Assembly (NCBI GenBank): GCA_051453625.1
Contig: JBOZIK010000001.1
Span: forward strand, 174,998,152 to 175,054,987
Reading direction: 5' to 3'
Source of the DNA: Welwitschia mirabilis
Taxonomy: Eukaryota > Gnetophyta > Gnetopsida > Welwitschiales
DNA length: 56,836 nucleotides
In this document: positions 21,030 to 32,720 of the stretch, piece after piece
Layout of the letters: each line of letters starts with the position of its first letter
How positions within the stretch are numbered: position 1 is the first letter of the stretch
Position numbers and translations under genes: made by a program
The notes under the pieces: model-generated
Database searches by the model: none
What the model was told of the DNA's origin: nothing
What the model saw: only the letters and a program-made list of their open reading frames with translations

Positions 21030-23694
21030 GTTCATTTTTTTACCTTAAATTTTATCGATATTATGACCTCTTTACTAAAAGGTAATTTTTTATCTTTTTT
21101 CATCCAATACTTTACTTTACTCCTTTAGTAAAAGTATTTTTATTCATTAACTCCTTGTTGTTTTTCTATAGGTTGTTTCCTTGCATTTAATTTTTTGTCT
21201 CCATAGTTTATTCTTTTGCTTCACTCTATCTTTATACGTATTCCCTAAAACACTTTTCTTAATATAAGATGGTTTAATTAAAATCTCATATTTACTGACG
21301 AGGATGTCTATAACCTATTAACTTAAGAGGAATTTTCTTGGCTAATAAACTTGAATATTTTTAATTAATTATTCTATTCTTATTTTAATTTTCATTCATC
21401 TAAAATATTTATTATTTTGAATTTCATTTATACTCATTTTGATCCCCAATCTCATTCCTTTATGCATCCTTAATATGGGATTATCCATATTTTAGCTTTT
21501 GATATCTAAAGTACCTTTGTTCTTTTTAGTGAAAGCCTTATTCCTATAAAGTTTTCTCTTTTTAAACTAGAGATCTTAGAGTTATTTAAAACACATCTTA
21601 TGACTTTGTGGATGTGAAGGCCATTGTTAGGGATATCATGATGTTTATGTTAAGTCTATTTTCATTTCTTATTATGCTACATTATGGTCATTAATTATTA
21701 GATGTGGTTTTCTTCATTTCCATTCCTTACAACTCCTTGAGTAATCTATCTATCTTCTATCTTTTGCATGAGATAGAGAAGTTTTCTTTCATTAGAATTA
21801 AATCATTTATACTAAACTTATTTCTTAACTTTGTAAAGTCAAGAGAATTCTAATTTAAATAGCCTAACTTATGATGAGTCCTACTTTTTTCATATTTTAC
21901 CTTTCATGAAGGAAGTTCCTTCATGAATATCAAATAACTAGACCTTCTTTATAGTGTAATAATGCTTCTTTCTTTTCTTTCTATCATTCACCCCATCAAA
22001 CTATCTTAGCTTCTAGTGAGAAGAGTAACCAATTGATTCCTCTACTAATGGATTTTATTCCTCAAAGATAAGGATTTTTTTTCCCTTGGTCTTTAACACC
22101 ACTACTATCCTCTCGCTGGCCTTTAGTTTATTATTATAATTGTATATTTAAGAAGAGTTCTCTTTTAAAACTTCTTGCTTATTGACTTAAAGATGAAGCA
22201 AGTTTCTTCCTTTATAGCTTTCTAGTCTAGATGTAGATGACAATGACGAAGATTATTTCCTATCCATGCTTTGTTATAGCAAGCAATGAGTCTATAAGTA
22301 CCTTTTCCCATTTTATTATTTTTTGTGTTAGATGTCTTTTATTATTTAATCCTTATTCCTTGTTTTCATTATGATAGAATTATCCAAAACTTCCTTTCCT
22401 AACTCCTATCCAAGAAAAAGAGAAATTAAGTATGAACAACTATATAGGTATTCATTTAAGGATAAAAGTAAATAATTTTCTTGACTTTTCTTCATTGTCT
22501 ACTTTAGAAATTCCAACTCTTCCTAAATTTAAAGAGAATTATCCTAATGGGATGATTGATTTGATTCTTTATTATAGATGATGGATTTCTTAGCTACTCC
22601 TTCAATTGATCCAAAATGTTTACTCCACCTACAATTAGATCTTCCATCCTATTTGCAACTCTGCATCCATTTATTTCTTCTTGAATTGATTTATAGCCTT
22701 CTTCTTTGAAGTGAACAAGATTTTACTAGTATTTCTTTTTGACTTGGTTCCAAAAGATTAAGGCTTAATTACTTGTATTTAGAAGCTATAAATATTAGAG
22801 GATTTAATAGTTTGATAAGTAATTGGGAGATCTAGTCAAGAGGATGTCTTTCATTTCAGGGATTAAATGGATTCTAATTTTGAATAAGGATTTCAAATAT
22901 CTCATGTAAGGAATTTTACTCAAACTTATTCTATGAATCCCTTATAAGATCCTATTCATCAAGAATTCGAGATAATCATTAATGAACTTGAGGTAGTGCA
23001 TTATATGACATATTTCAAGATGCACCATTTAAATAATGTAGAAATCCAAGATAGTTTTTGGAAATAAAGTTTATTTGATATCTTATTCCCTTTTTTTATT
23101 TATATTAAGTTATATTTTTTAAATTTTATTATGTATTTATTTATGCTAAAATTGATGGCTTAAGACTAAAAGATTAAACTCTAAAAAACATGCAATGATA
23201 GATAAAATCCTCTACGAAAAGTTTTTCTTAGAAGGATTTGTGAATTACCCATTTAAAAATAGTACTTAATAATATCATAGAGAGGCTTGTAATGACCAAC
23301 GATGGCCTCTACATGTTTTATCATATGTGTAAAGTTTTAAAGAAGCACCTAGAGGCTTATATTCATTGCATCATTACTTTGTTAAATCATTATTATAGCA
23401 AGGCCATAATCGGGGACTATTTCTCCTATAAAACACTAAGGGAGAGATCCTCTTAAATCCTCTTGATCCTTCATTGAATGATTCATTCTCACATGCTGCT
23501 CTTAGTTATGATAATTTCAACCAAGAATGATGTATAATTAAGGGCACTAATTTAGATTTTTATGAATCCTCTATTCCAGTTGTTATTCTTAATATTTTAC
23601 TTTCCTACAACTCTTGGCATTATGTTTTACTAGATATAATTTATGTAGTAATATAAAATTTTATTGTAAAATTTATATTTTTATGAATCATTAG
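21030..23694. other. Internal sequence of element B (right), unassigned
   Basis: Possible leader of a nested plus-strand element after the TATA box, then AT-rich sequence. On the plus strand short open pieces occur near 23200 (ILYEKFFLEGFVNYPF) and 23280-23560, but they match no domain I can name. No zinc knuckle, RT or integrase block was seen on either strand. Confidence 0.4.
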
Positions 23695-23706
23695 GCTGTG
23701 TTACCA
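23695..23706 (-). promoter_or_regulatory. Primer binding site of element B
   Basis: On the minus strand: TGGTAACACAGC, ten of twelve bases matching TGGTATCAGAGC, two bases inside the LTR edge. Confidence 0.65.
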
Positions 23707-23708
23707 AT

Positions 23709-24250
23709 TGTAAAATTTTCCATTAACTTTTTGCAAAATCAGATAAAAAGGTTTTAATGGTAACATGGGAATGTAATTTAGGAATGAAAGAGCTTAAGAA
23801 TAATGATAAAATTGTTTAAAGTGATAAAAACATAATAAATTAAAAAGGAGCATTTTAACTTAGCTTTATTGATTATGATAAAAAATGGATCTTAAGGCTT
23901 TGTTAATGCCAAATGCAAGGTCTTCGTATAATGGCCTAGCCAAGTTATATTTCCTTTAAGGTATAATCTATAAAATTACTAAGAAATCAGTATAGCTTGT
24001 CAAGGACTTGATATGGACTTATGAAAATTCATGCCTACCATTCACTTTTTCAATTACCCCCTTTTAATAAAAATAAAGCATCATGTCTTTTTGCAATAGC
24101 TTTCTATAAGGGTCATATTCCTTAAATAGTGATTACATTCTTAACTAACTTTTTAACCCTTTCTTATATACATTTATAAATTATATAAAATTTGATGATG
24201 ATTTAACTAAATTTGATAGTAGTTTGTAGAAAATATTAAAAAATGTTATA
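23709..24250 (-). repeat. LTR of element B (right, 5' LTR on minus strand)
   Basis: Pairs with 18284-18827. The outer edge at 24250 shows TA where CA/TG is expected; the inner edge keeps TG at 23709. Confidence 0.85.
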
Positions 24251-24519
24251 ATTACAAACTTGGTAAATTAAGATTTAAAAAATTGCATTATATCATTGAT
24301 TGAAGAAATTTTACTTATCGAAACTATCAAGTTAGTCTAAGTATTAGTTTGTTTTCTTACTTTTGTTACTTGACATTTTCACTTTTTCTATCTCTCTCTA
24401 TTTGTGTTATTGTTTAGTTATAGTATCTTTGTAATACTACTTTCATGTTTACCTATGTAAGCTATCTTCATTTTTTTTATAGAAAGAATAGCACTAGGTC
24501 CTTTTCTAATTTTATTGAA
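24251..24519. other. Unassigned sequence next to element E
   Basis: AT-rich; the integrase frame of element E can no longer be followed here. Includes a short (TC)n run near 24390. Confidence 0.4.
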
Positions 24520-25990
24520 GTTCAAATTTGTTTGAACAATACTAATCCTCAAGATTTTCATTCTTAAGTTATTCATTGTGGTTACTTCTAATCTTTCTAA
24601 TGTTGTATTTGATTTAATTTTCTAATATCCTATACAATACCTTTGGATTATCAAAAGATTTATTCTTATATCTTAGGAAAACACCCATGTGCATCTTCGG
24701 AAGTCATCCAATACTACCAAAGAATAATTTTTTTCATTAATACTCTTAATAGGGCTAGGTAATACTTAATCAATATGAATAAAATCTAAAATATTTTAAG
24801 AATAAATTTGATTTACCTTTTAAAAACTTTACTAGTTTATTTTTCTAGTTAACAGGATGTACATAATGTAGCTTCCATGGGCTTACATTTTACTAAGTCA
24901 TGCCTGATTATGTTGTATGAGTTCTTATAATTTACATAATCTAGATGCTTATTCCATAATGTAATTTTCTTGGATGGCATAAAAAAAAGATACTTACTAC
25001 ATAAAAACTATTTAATAGAGCAGATATTCTCATCTCTATCATTTGAAAGGATAAATTTACCATTTTAACCAAGAATATTATAATTTGTAGCACTAAATAA
25101 GATGTAAACACCTCTATTATAGATCTAGCTAATGCTTAAAAGATTGTGATTTAACCCATTTATGTAGATTACATTATAAATGGCTAGAAAATACTTGACA
25201 TGGATGGTGTTGATTTCTTTCACTATTATTTTACCATTATTACCAATTATCATAGCACCTACATCTGATTTTTCATAGAAGTGAATATACTAGTATCTTA
25301 TATCATGTGCATTAGATAATCATTGCTAAAATAACAATGCATAACATTAGTAGTAGATAGAATAGTATGAACTAATAGACTTTTGTGTACTTTTACATTA
25401 CTCCATCTAGTATTAAAGTTTGAATGTTTTATAATAAATTAAAAACTAGATAAAGTACTAAATTTAGAAATACTTTGATAATATGACAATCAAGTGTGGA
25501 ATGTTCAAATAAATTAGAACAGTAACAAATACAAAATTTCTTACTCTTTTTACTAAATTCAATGTTTTAAGAGTAGGTTGGATATTACCTAATTTCTAGC
25601 CTTTTGAAAGTAAATATTTACCCTTTATGAGTAACAAATACTTACTTCATGATGTAGAAACAAATGAGGAGGAAACTAGTGAAATATATCTTAAACTAAT
25701 CTTGTCACTTGGGGCTTTTTAATTTAGTATCATGTTCTTTAATGATTAATTACTTAAGGAAAACTTTAAAATAATTTTATTTAATTTATTTATTTTAAAA
25801 AGTAGACACTTACATTCTTGTTTTTTATCCTTGGAGATGTCTTGATCTCTTTCTCATAGAGAGATACTTTTGTTGCTAAATTTATCTCTATGTTTTACCT
25901 TGGATAAGATAGCCTTCTTTTTTAAATTCGTATTTAGTAATATTTATTTTAAGGTTTATTTTCTTTGAGAATCTTATTATTCTCACTATA
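24520..25990 (-). pseudogene. Protease, GAG-pre-integrase and integrase remnant of copia element E
   Basis: Minus-strand reading, right to left: KSDVGAMIIGNNGKIIVKEI, KYFLAIYNVIYINGLNHNLL then SIS (protease C-terminal half), VYILFSATNYNILG and FILSNDRDENICSIK (pre-integrase), an integrase start with a KYFFVVLDDF-type block read in pieces (KKLFFGSIG...), and IRSNHNE...LKNENLED near 24540 (family: IRSDHGxEFxNxxFExFC). Order and motifs are those of Ty1/copia. Stops are frequent. The remnant ends near 24520; RT is not found, probably deleted or displaced. Confidence 0.75.
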
Positions 25991-26030
25991 GAGCTTTTAT
26001 TATGCTTTTAGTGAGGAGTCATTTTAATTG

Positions 26031-26068
<38 letters not shown>

Positions 26069-26965
26069 GTCATCTTTGCTTCTTTCACTTTGGTTATGTC
26101 ATCATAACCAATGTTATAGAACCAATCCTCTTCCTCATCACTTCCATCATTTTTAAATGATTTGAAACAATTTTCAATCCATGAAGTAGATAAGTGAAAA
26201 TCAAAACCAACATTTTCCTTAGCCATTAAGGAAACATTGCATAAGATGAATGCCATCAATAATAGATTTTTATCATTATAATCATCTTCTCTATATAAAT
26301 CATCACTATCTCAGATGGTTGTGTTGTATTTCTTCTTGGAAGCTCTTGATGCAAATTTATTCTCATTGATTGGAAATTGAGCTATCATGTTTTCAAATCA
26401 TTTGCATGCATAGAATTGGATCCTATTCTCTCTTAATTTTCCTTAGGATCTAGAGGTAGATCCATCATGATCCTTTTTTCTCCTCCACTTTTTACATATC
26501 AACATTTTCTTAAACTTTTTAATAAAAAGTTCAAGCACTTTGTTCATATCAAAATTAAAATTAAGAGAAGAAGAACTAGAGGTAACATCATTTTTAGTCT
26601 TGAAACAAGGTAGTTAATTAACATTTAGAGTCATAACTTTATCTTTATTACATTTATAAAGATGCATAGCTTAAATGTTAGAATATTACTTACAATTTAT
26701 TAATATTTCTTATGTTATTTATGTCTTCAATTATTGATAATTTATTTTCATAAGCACTAAGAAATAGTCTCATTAAAGTTTGCTTCTTGATCTTTTTTTA
26801 TTTAATTTGTTTCTTCATATATGATCTACAAATAATTCCAAATGTCCTTAGTGGTTGTAAAGTTTCTTTCCTTCTTATAGTATTTTACATTGATTCCATA
26901 ATATATAGTATTCATGGCCTTCTTGTTAAACATAGATTTGTCCTTTTCTCCATCTTCTCATTTGA
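25991..26965 (-). pseudogene. gag of copia element E, C-terminal part
   Basis: From the gap edge leftward the minus strand gives pieces of the UBN2-type gag: NEKMEKRTNLCLTRR, KAMNT-like (HEYYILWN / IMESM), TTKDIWNYL-like (PLRTFGIIC) and SYMKKQ. Further on is an acidic tail including MMAFILCNVSLMAKEN and DGSDEEEDWFYNIG. The tail contains the GAT/CAT microsatellite, which in the acidic frame reads poly-Asp. The N-terminal block lies at 30618-30780, on the other side of element C. Confidence 0.65.
26032..26077. repeat. CAT trinucleotide repeat in gag of element E
   Basis: About fourteen nearly uninterrupted copies of cat, one changed to cgt. Expansion of an acidic-tail codon run (GAT on the minus strand). 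Confidence 0.9.
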
Positions 26966-27035
26966 NNNNNNNNNNNNNNNNNNNNNNNNNNNNNNNNNNN
27001 NNNNNNNNNNNNNNNNNNNNNNNNNNNNNNNNNNN
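26966..27035. other. Assembly gap, 70 N
   Basis: It separates gag of element E from a 5'-truncated LTR of element C. By comparison with the full LTR at 29568-30617, roughly 670 bp of LTR are missing here, so the gap size is probably an underestimate. Confidence 0.95.
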
Positions 27036-27432
27036 ATTAAGTATAGTTAAATAATAGTAAAGAATAACTGCTATTGTAATGAAAGGGTATAAGCATTAGG
27101 TTTGTGACATTATGTCTCTTGATCTTGTTTATAAGCCTATGATGTTAGGGAGGTGGGGATTTTGGATAGACTGGGTGAATGTAACCAATGATAACCTTAG
27201 TTAATCTTTAAGGGCCCCAAGATAGGGGCTAGAATCATAGTTTACATCTTTATCTTTAATCATTAGTCTAATGCTAAAGTAAGGCATAGAAACTAGACTT
27301 GCTACTATGATAATAAAGATATACTTCCATACTATCATATTAGTGTATAATTGTGTTATTATTTTTATTAAATTTAATATTCCTTTATATGAAAATATTA
27401 ACTATTAAAAAAAGGCAAAAAGGAACATTATA
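27036..27432 (+). repeat. 5' LTR of element C, 3' portion only
   Basis: Collinear with about 30241-30617: shared blocks include 'taatgaaagg', 'gagccccaa', 'aatcatagtt', 'agactagact', 'tagtgtataattgtg' and the end 'ggaacattata' against 'ggaaaattaca'. Confidence 0.8.
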
Positions 27433-27434
27433 AT

Positions 27435-27446
27435 TGGCATTAAAGC
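27435..27446 (+). promoter_or_regulatory. Primer binding site of element C
   Basis: tggcattaaagc against TGGTATCAGAGC: three transitions, two bases after the LTR end. Confidence 0.6.
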
Positions 27447-29557
27447 CATGAAGGTGATAAATTGCATTCTTCCTAATCCAAGTAAAATAGAATATAAAGA
27501 TAAAGTATGCCATGTTACCATACAAAAGGAAATAATAAGAAATATATATCAAGAAAAGAGAAGAGAACAAACATGAGATTTACTATAGTAATAAATTTCG
27601 TGATGTGCATTGGTACCATCTTCCAAAAAAAAAAAAAAAAGGTAGGAAATCTACATTATAAAATTAATTTTTTATTTCCCCTTGATACATATCCATTTCT
27701 ATTCTTTGTTGTATAACTTAAATTAGAAGCCCTGTAAATCTAAAAATCTCATCCATATTAAACAGAAAAAGAGAAGATAATAAACCTCATTAAGAAGAAT
27801 ATGATTAAATTAAAAAATTCAAAGATGGAAGAAATGATAATAAAATAGATCTTAGCTTGCTTAGGATAGCATACAAACATATAGATATTTATTCATAACG
27901 AACAATCATAATCATGGCAAATAAGTTAATAGTTAAAACTACTACTATACAAATAAATATTATCACTCTCTAATACAAATGACAAAGAAGATACAAAAAA
28001 TCATGAAAGATCACTGCGAGAATACTCATGGAAGAAGTAACATGATGTAGAAGCATAGGCATGTGGGGTTTTTATTTAAGTAAAAGAACCCCTTTCATTG
28101 TAGTCATATTCTTCTTCATCAACAAAAGTTTCAAAAGTAATAATACATTTGATAAAGTCACAATGCACCTTGAACTCATGTGACTAGCTATGGCTCTACC
28201 TATTCATAAATCCTACCATAATGTTGTTATTCATAAAGTCATTGTAGAGGTAGTTCTACACCATACACATGTACATAACTATTTATTGGTAATGCAAAAC
28301 ATACTAGAGTAGCATACTTTATCATTTAGAATAGAAACTACACATTACTTGATGAATCCATTAAAGGTAACATAGTAGAAAAGATTTTAATGCTTGCTAG
28401 TGACCAAGTAGATAAGCACTGCACAGTGGAAAGTTACAATGATAATGTGATCATGAGTGAAGTGTTAGCATTGGAATAAGAGCTTTAGTAAGACATTTGT
28501 AGATGTTATGATGAGAAAATTTCCAACATAGTAGACTCTAGTAACTACATCATCATGACCTCTAATGAAATCCATACATTTGATGATTTCCAAGAAAGCG
28601 TACTAATATAAATAAGAAAAAGGATTGAAATCATGAAATGATGACTGCTAGTGCTTGTAATAAGTGAAAGTCATGCTTTATTTCCACTCTATAAAGATCA
28701 AATATTTTTTAACCATAAGTGAGAAACATAATTCTTCTTTTTGTTGGCATTAGTAACTAATGCTAGACATCTATGTTATTCTAGTAAATCTGTTCTTTGA
28801 TTTATGCATTAGAGAAGAAAAATGCTTAAAACATGTGATATGACTCCTTTTAGTATGAAAATATAAGATAGGTATTTTTGTATGATTATTTATCAAAAAT
28901 ATTAAAATTTGATGTACATTAAACATGGAAAGATATTGCTTCAGGAGAAAATAAAGTATAGAATAACTAAGAAGTAAAGTAGAATTGAAGGACATAGAAA
29001 GCATCCATATGCAATGAAGAATTCTAGTTTTTTTTATAGAGAAAATGAAATAATGAATTTCAATTTTGCACTCTACTTTACAAAATTTTCCTTTATCAAA
29101 TTTTTACATGCAAGTTTAAGAAAAATATTAAGGAATTCAAGTTAGAGAGAAAATATTTACCTACCATTAATTACTTTACAATGATTACAAATCTAAAATG
29201 AATTTTTGACTATAGAGAAAGAAGATAAACATTCACTTATCTATGAGACTACCTTTTTTCTTTTTTTTAGCAAATATATTTTGATTTGCACATATAAAGA
29301 CTAAAAAGTAAAAGTAAAGGCAACTAAATTTATAGAAAAATGTTATAGTAAAATTCTTGCTTTACATAATGCTTTAACAATTTAGCTCTATTGGATTCTC
29401 TAGTTTTTAGAGGTAATCAATGCCATTCCTTTTAATGGTATTGAAGCTCAACTATTATCATGTTACTCTATTTGAAGAATTAATATTATCTAAGTTTACA
29501 TGAAAGTAAATTTTTAGAAAAAGAGTGCAAATAGTTTCCAAGATAAGCCACAACTTT
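27447..29557 (+). other. Interior of element C, no coding recognised
   Basis: AT-rich with an A16 run at 27625-27640. The frames seen are short and match no retrotransposon domain on either strand. 28000-28700 is slightly more balanced in composition but has dense stops. Confidence 0.5.
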
Positions 29558-29567
29558 GAGGGGTGGA
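29558..29567 (+). promoter_or_regulatory. Polypurine tract of element C
   Basis: gaggggtgga directly before the LTR start TGTAAGATAAC. Confidence 0.65.
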
Positions 29568-30617
29568 TGTAAGATAACTACATGAGAAAGAGATAGATCA
29601 TGACTATTTAAAAAGGAGAGATGTCCATGCATTACATTAATTTGATTATCCATAAATATGCTTAAATATATCTTTAATTATGAATTTTTTATAAAAATAA
29701 TAAATAAATAAAAGATTAAATAATAAATAAATGATATAATAAACAAAAGTAAATGAAACATTTACATAACTAAATAATAAATAAATAAATAAATGATATA
29801 ATGTTTTTAATATAAATAAATAATAAAAATAAAAATATTTTCCATTATATTTTATGAGACACATAAATTATTTACATAATTTGTTATAGAGTACTTATCT
29901 ATGTTTACTTGTTATCATAACTTTTTTATTTAGATTTATGTTATTGTTAGTGTGGTAGTCTAATTATTTGGATACTTTTCTTTTAAATAAAAAGGTAACA
30001 AATTTGAACATTTGGATGTGTTTACTTGGAATAAATATTTTATGAGGCCCTAAGCCTAGATAAATCATTTACTTTGATAAGTGTCATGGCTAAGAGATAT
30101 CAATAGAGACTAAAAATGAATAATAAGTGGATGCAAGTGCAAGTTGTCCATCAAGTAGGGGGTCTTTACTCGAGAATGAATAGGGAAGTCAAGGAGGAGT
30201 GAATATAATATTTCAAAATCCATTTTAATTAAGTTATTTTTATTACATATAATTAAATCATAGTTAAGAATAAATACTATTATAATGAAAGGTTATAACC
30301 CTTGGATTTGTAACATCATATACCTTTGTTTTGTTTATAATGTGGGGTAAATAAAATGGATGGGTTTAACTGACAACAACTTTGGATGATCCTTAAGAGC
30401 CCCAAAATAAGTGATAGGATCATAGTTCATGCCTTTACATTTAACCACGAGTCTAAGTTTGAAGAAAGGTATAGAGACTAGACTCACTATTATAGTAATA
30501 AAGAGATACTTTCATATTATCATCTTAGTGTATAATTGTGCTATTATTTTTACTAAATTTAATGTTCCTTTGTATTAAAGGGATAACTTTTAAAAAGTAG
30601 TAAAAAGGAAAATTACA
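29568..30617 (+). repeat. 3' LTR of element C
   Basis: About 1.05 kb, starting TG and ending ACA. Its 3' third pairs with 27036-27432. 29690-29830 contains AAAT-type simple repeats. Directly followed by the N-terminal part of gag of element E. Confidence 0.72.
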
Positions 30618-30828
30618 CACCATATTCTTCCACTACTATTAAAAAGTGAGAAAATACATCTTCTATAATTATCCAATAATTAAAACTTATTATCATAATA
30701 ACATGAATTCCAGTCTTGCAGAATCCATATTTTTACCATTTAAGTATAGTGGATGGTTGATTAGTTAACCTTTAATTATTAAATACTTATTTAAACAATA
30801 AAATATTAGTAACAAATCCTATGCCAAA
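30618..30828 (-). pseudogene. gag of copia element E, N-terminal part and leader
   Basis: On the minus strand, three neighbouring frames together read TNQPS, YLNGKN, GFCKTGIHVIMIISFNYWII and EDVFSHF, resembling the gag start FNGxNYxxWKxRMxxxLxSxDxxLWDIIEDG. It ends exactly where the 3' LTR of element C begins and continues at 26965. Frames are broken, so identification rests on order and partial motifs. Confidence 0.5.
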
Positions 30829-30840
30829 ACACTAATACTG
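30829..30840 (-). promoter_or_regulatory. Decayed primer binding site of element E
   Basis: On the minus strand CAGTATTAGTGT against TGGTATCAGAGC: seven identities, and four of the five differences are transitions. Two bases on, a TG (30843) marks the LTR edge. Confidence 0.5.
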
Positions 30841-30842
30841 AT

Positions 30843-31450
30843 TGTTGAAACTTCTTATCCTAGAGTAAAGAAATGAATAAGATATATTGAGTAGTTTCTA
30901 TAATTTGAATGTTTAATAAAATATTGACATACTAAAATCATGTTTTAATGATGATAAACTTGAGTTCTAATTAATATTGATTTAGATAATTAATCATAAT
31001 GATTAAACTAATTAATTAAAATAGAAAAGCAAAATAGATAGAAAACAAGTTTGTTCTCATTGATTACTTAGTGTGGCCTTCAACCACTCTTTGAAAAAAC
31101 TTTTAGTAGTTTTAAACTTTAAAATGAGCTTTTATAGTAATTTCAAAACCCCTAAGAAAGCTCAAATAGCTTTAATTAAAATGGCAAAAAGTATAAAATT
31201 AGAAGAGATTAATATAGAAAAGATAAATTATGTGATGGAGTTAAATGATCTTGATAGATTAGAAATTCAAAAGTTGCTAATTCATGCAAGAGTTATTTTA
31301 TTCTTAGAAAGTGTATTTTTACTATTGTAGTCATTATAACATTAGGTATAATCATTGACACACTTAGAATAGTTATTTCACCTTTCAAGACTTCTATCTA
31401 ATGGTTAGATATGATCTCCAATGACTAGTTTAGTTATAGCTAAGTGCATG
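30843..31450 (-). repeat. Probable LTR of copia element E and unassigned DNA
   Basis: The inner LTR edge is set at 30843 by the primer site. The outer edge is not visible; no second copy occurs in the window. An 85-codon open stretch at 31073-31330 begins with GTG, has no recognised motif, and is not supported as a gene. Confidence 0.35.
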
Positions 31451-32699
31451 TGTTATGATGCCAAATTGTAGGTATTTTATAGGGTATTTTAACTAGTTTA
31501 TAAGACATTAGATAGATTTAAGTGGAGTTTTATTAATAATGAAGAGATAATGAAATTATCATGAAACATACAATCTTCATTATATTTAATATCATTTTAA
31601 GAAAATTACAATACTTCTTATCCAAGAAGAAATCTTGTGATCAAAGAGGCTGATATGATGTAAGAAATAATTTTAAGAATCCCTTGTCCACTCCATTATC
31701 TAGATGAAAGTACAGATAACAAAAATATGCATGTTAACTAGAACATTAACTAGACCAAACTAATAGATGATGTAGACCTTACGTGATGTGGCATCATCTC
31801 CTGTATCATCCGAATGACTAGCAAGATGACACCTAAAAGTAACCAATCCATTAAAATCTATCTAAATTATACAAAGTATCACACACATCCTCTGCACTAT
31901 TATATATTTTTATTTCATCTATTAGAATTTCTACTTTCATAGTGTTTTTGTAATAGAAATATCCTTGTCCTCAAATGGATGATCTATGTTGTTTTACACT
32001 AGAAATTCTCATGATATGAGATTGAAGGGTAGGAGATCTATCTATTATTACTGAGAGAAGTATTCCTTGGTGTTGGGCTATGTCTCCTTTATTGAGTTGC
32101 TGCTATGTATAATATAGATGATTGGTTTGACTTAATCAAAGTAATTTATTTTTGTTTTTTTTTATGTGCATCTCCCTAATGATTCATGTTGAATATGATT
32201 ATTAATAGCTTCATACTCGATATAGATCATGAGAATAAACTTTATTAAGGTTAAAATTATTAAAGTAGTTGTATTGTAATTTATTTTTATTTTGTAGCAT
32301 AATATTTGTAGGTTCTCCATATCCTATTCGATGTACCTAATAGCTTAGATTGGCTAGGATTTGGTAATAGTTTTTCTTGATTAATCTAGGTCAAATAGGG
32401 CCAACATTTGTGATGGAATTATTGGGTAATGGAATAGAGATTTCATTTAGAGTAGGTTTCATTTAAGCATTTGCATCTTACATTGTTTCTTTAATTATTG
32501 TTTATTTTATTCCACTTAAAAGAAAATACAAAAATATTACATTTGAAATTAACTCTCCTTCTTCTCGCTTAGTGCCTTCAATATATTTTAATATTTAAGT
32601 GAATTCCTATCTATAATTATGTGTGTGTGTTTTGTAAATTTTTTGTGATTTTTAGAATTGCTTAAGGATGTAATGACTATATAAATATGCACTACAACA
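31451..32699 (+). repeat. 5' LTR of gypsy element G2
   Basis: Starts TGTTATGATGCC and ends CACTACAACA, 1.25 kb, aligned with the LTRs of G0 and G1. Shared features: 'tatagggtatttt' near the start, 'tccttggtgttgggc' in the middle and 'tataaatatgcac' close to the end. Followed by a primer site. Confidence 0.8.
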
Positions 32700-32702
32700 T
32701 TT

Positions 32703-32720
32703 TGGCACCATTATCAAGAA
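32703..32720 (+). promoter_or_regulatory. Primer binding site (TGGCGCC type) of element G2
   Basis: tggcaccattatcaagaa aligns with TGGCGCCGTTGCCGGGGA, the Athila/Tat-type site; nearly all differences are C-to-T or G-to-A. Confidence 0.75.

Larger units (their letters stand above)
18284..24250 (-). mobile_element. LTR retrotransposon B, minus strand, no recognisable coding
   Basis: Two copies of a ~543-bp LTR face the same way (18284-18827 and 23709-24250). On the minus strand the right LTR is followed by a decayed Met-tRNA primer site and the left LTR is preceded by a polypurine tract, which fixes the orientation. Flanks are actac on the left and attac on the right, a 5-bp target duplication with one transition. 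About 4.9 kb lies inside, but I recognise no gag or pol block. It also holds a tandem array and a plus-strand TATA box. It may be a non-autonomous element or carry another insertion. Confidence 0.75.
27036..30617 (+). mobile_element. LTR retrotransposon C, plus strand, apparently non-coding, inserted in gag of E
   Basis: A partial 5' LTR (27036-27432), primer site (27435-27446), about 2.1 kb of interior, polypurine tract (29558-29567) and full 3' LTR (29568-30617). Gag of the minus-strand element E is present on both sides in collinear order, so C jumped into E. The interior shows no gag or pol block, so it looks like a large non-autonomous derivative mobilised by another copia element. The target duplication cannot be checked because the left edge is in the gap. 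Confidence 0.7.

Noticed and set aside
26008-26259. Open frame with a poly-Met stretch
   Set aside because: It lies within gag of element E. The Met run comes from the CAT microsatellite read in a shifted frame, and the acidic frame is the original one.
31073-31330. 85-codon open frame, possible small gene
   Set aside because: It starts at GTG, has no recognised motif, and lies between a decayed copia LTR edge and a gypsy LTR. A weak resemblance to the end of a gypsy integrase is not enough to call.
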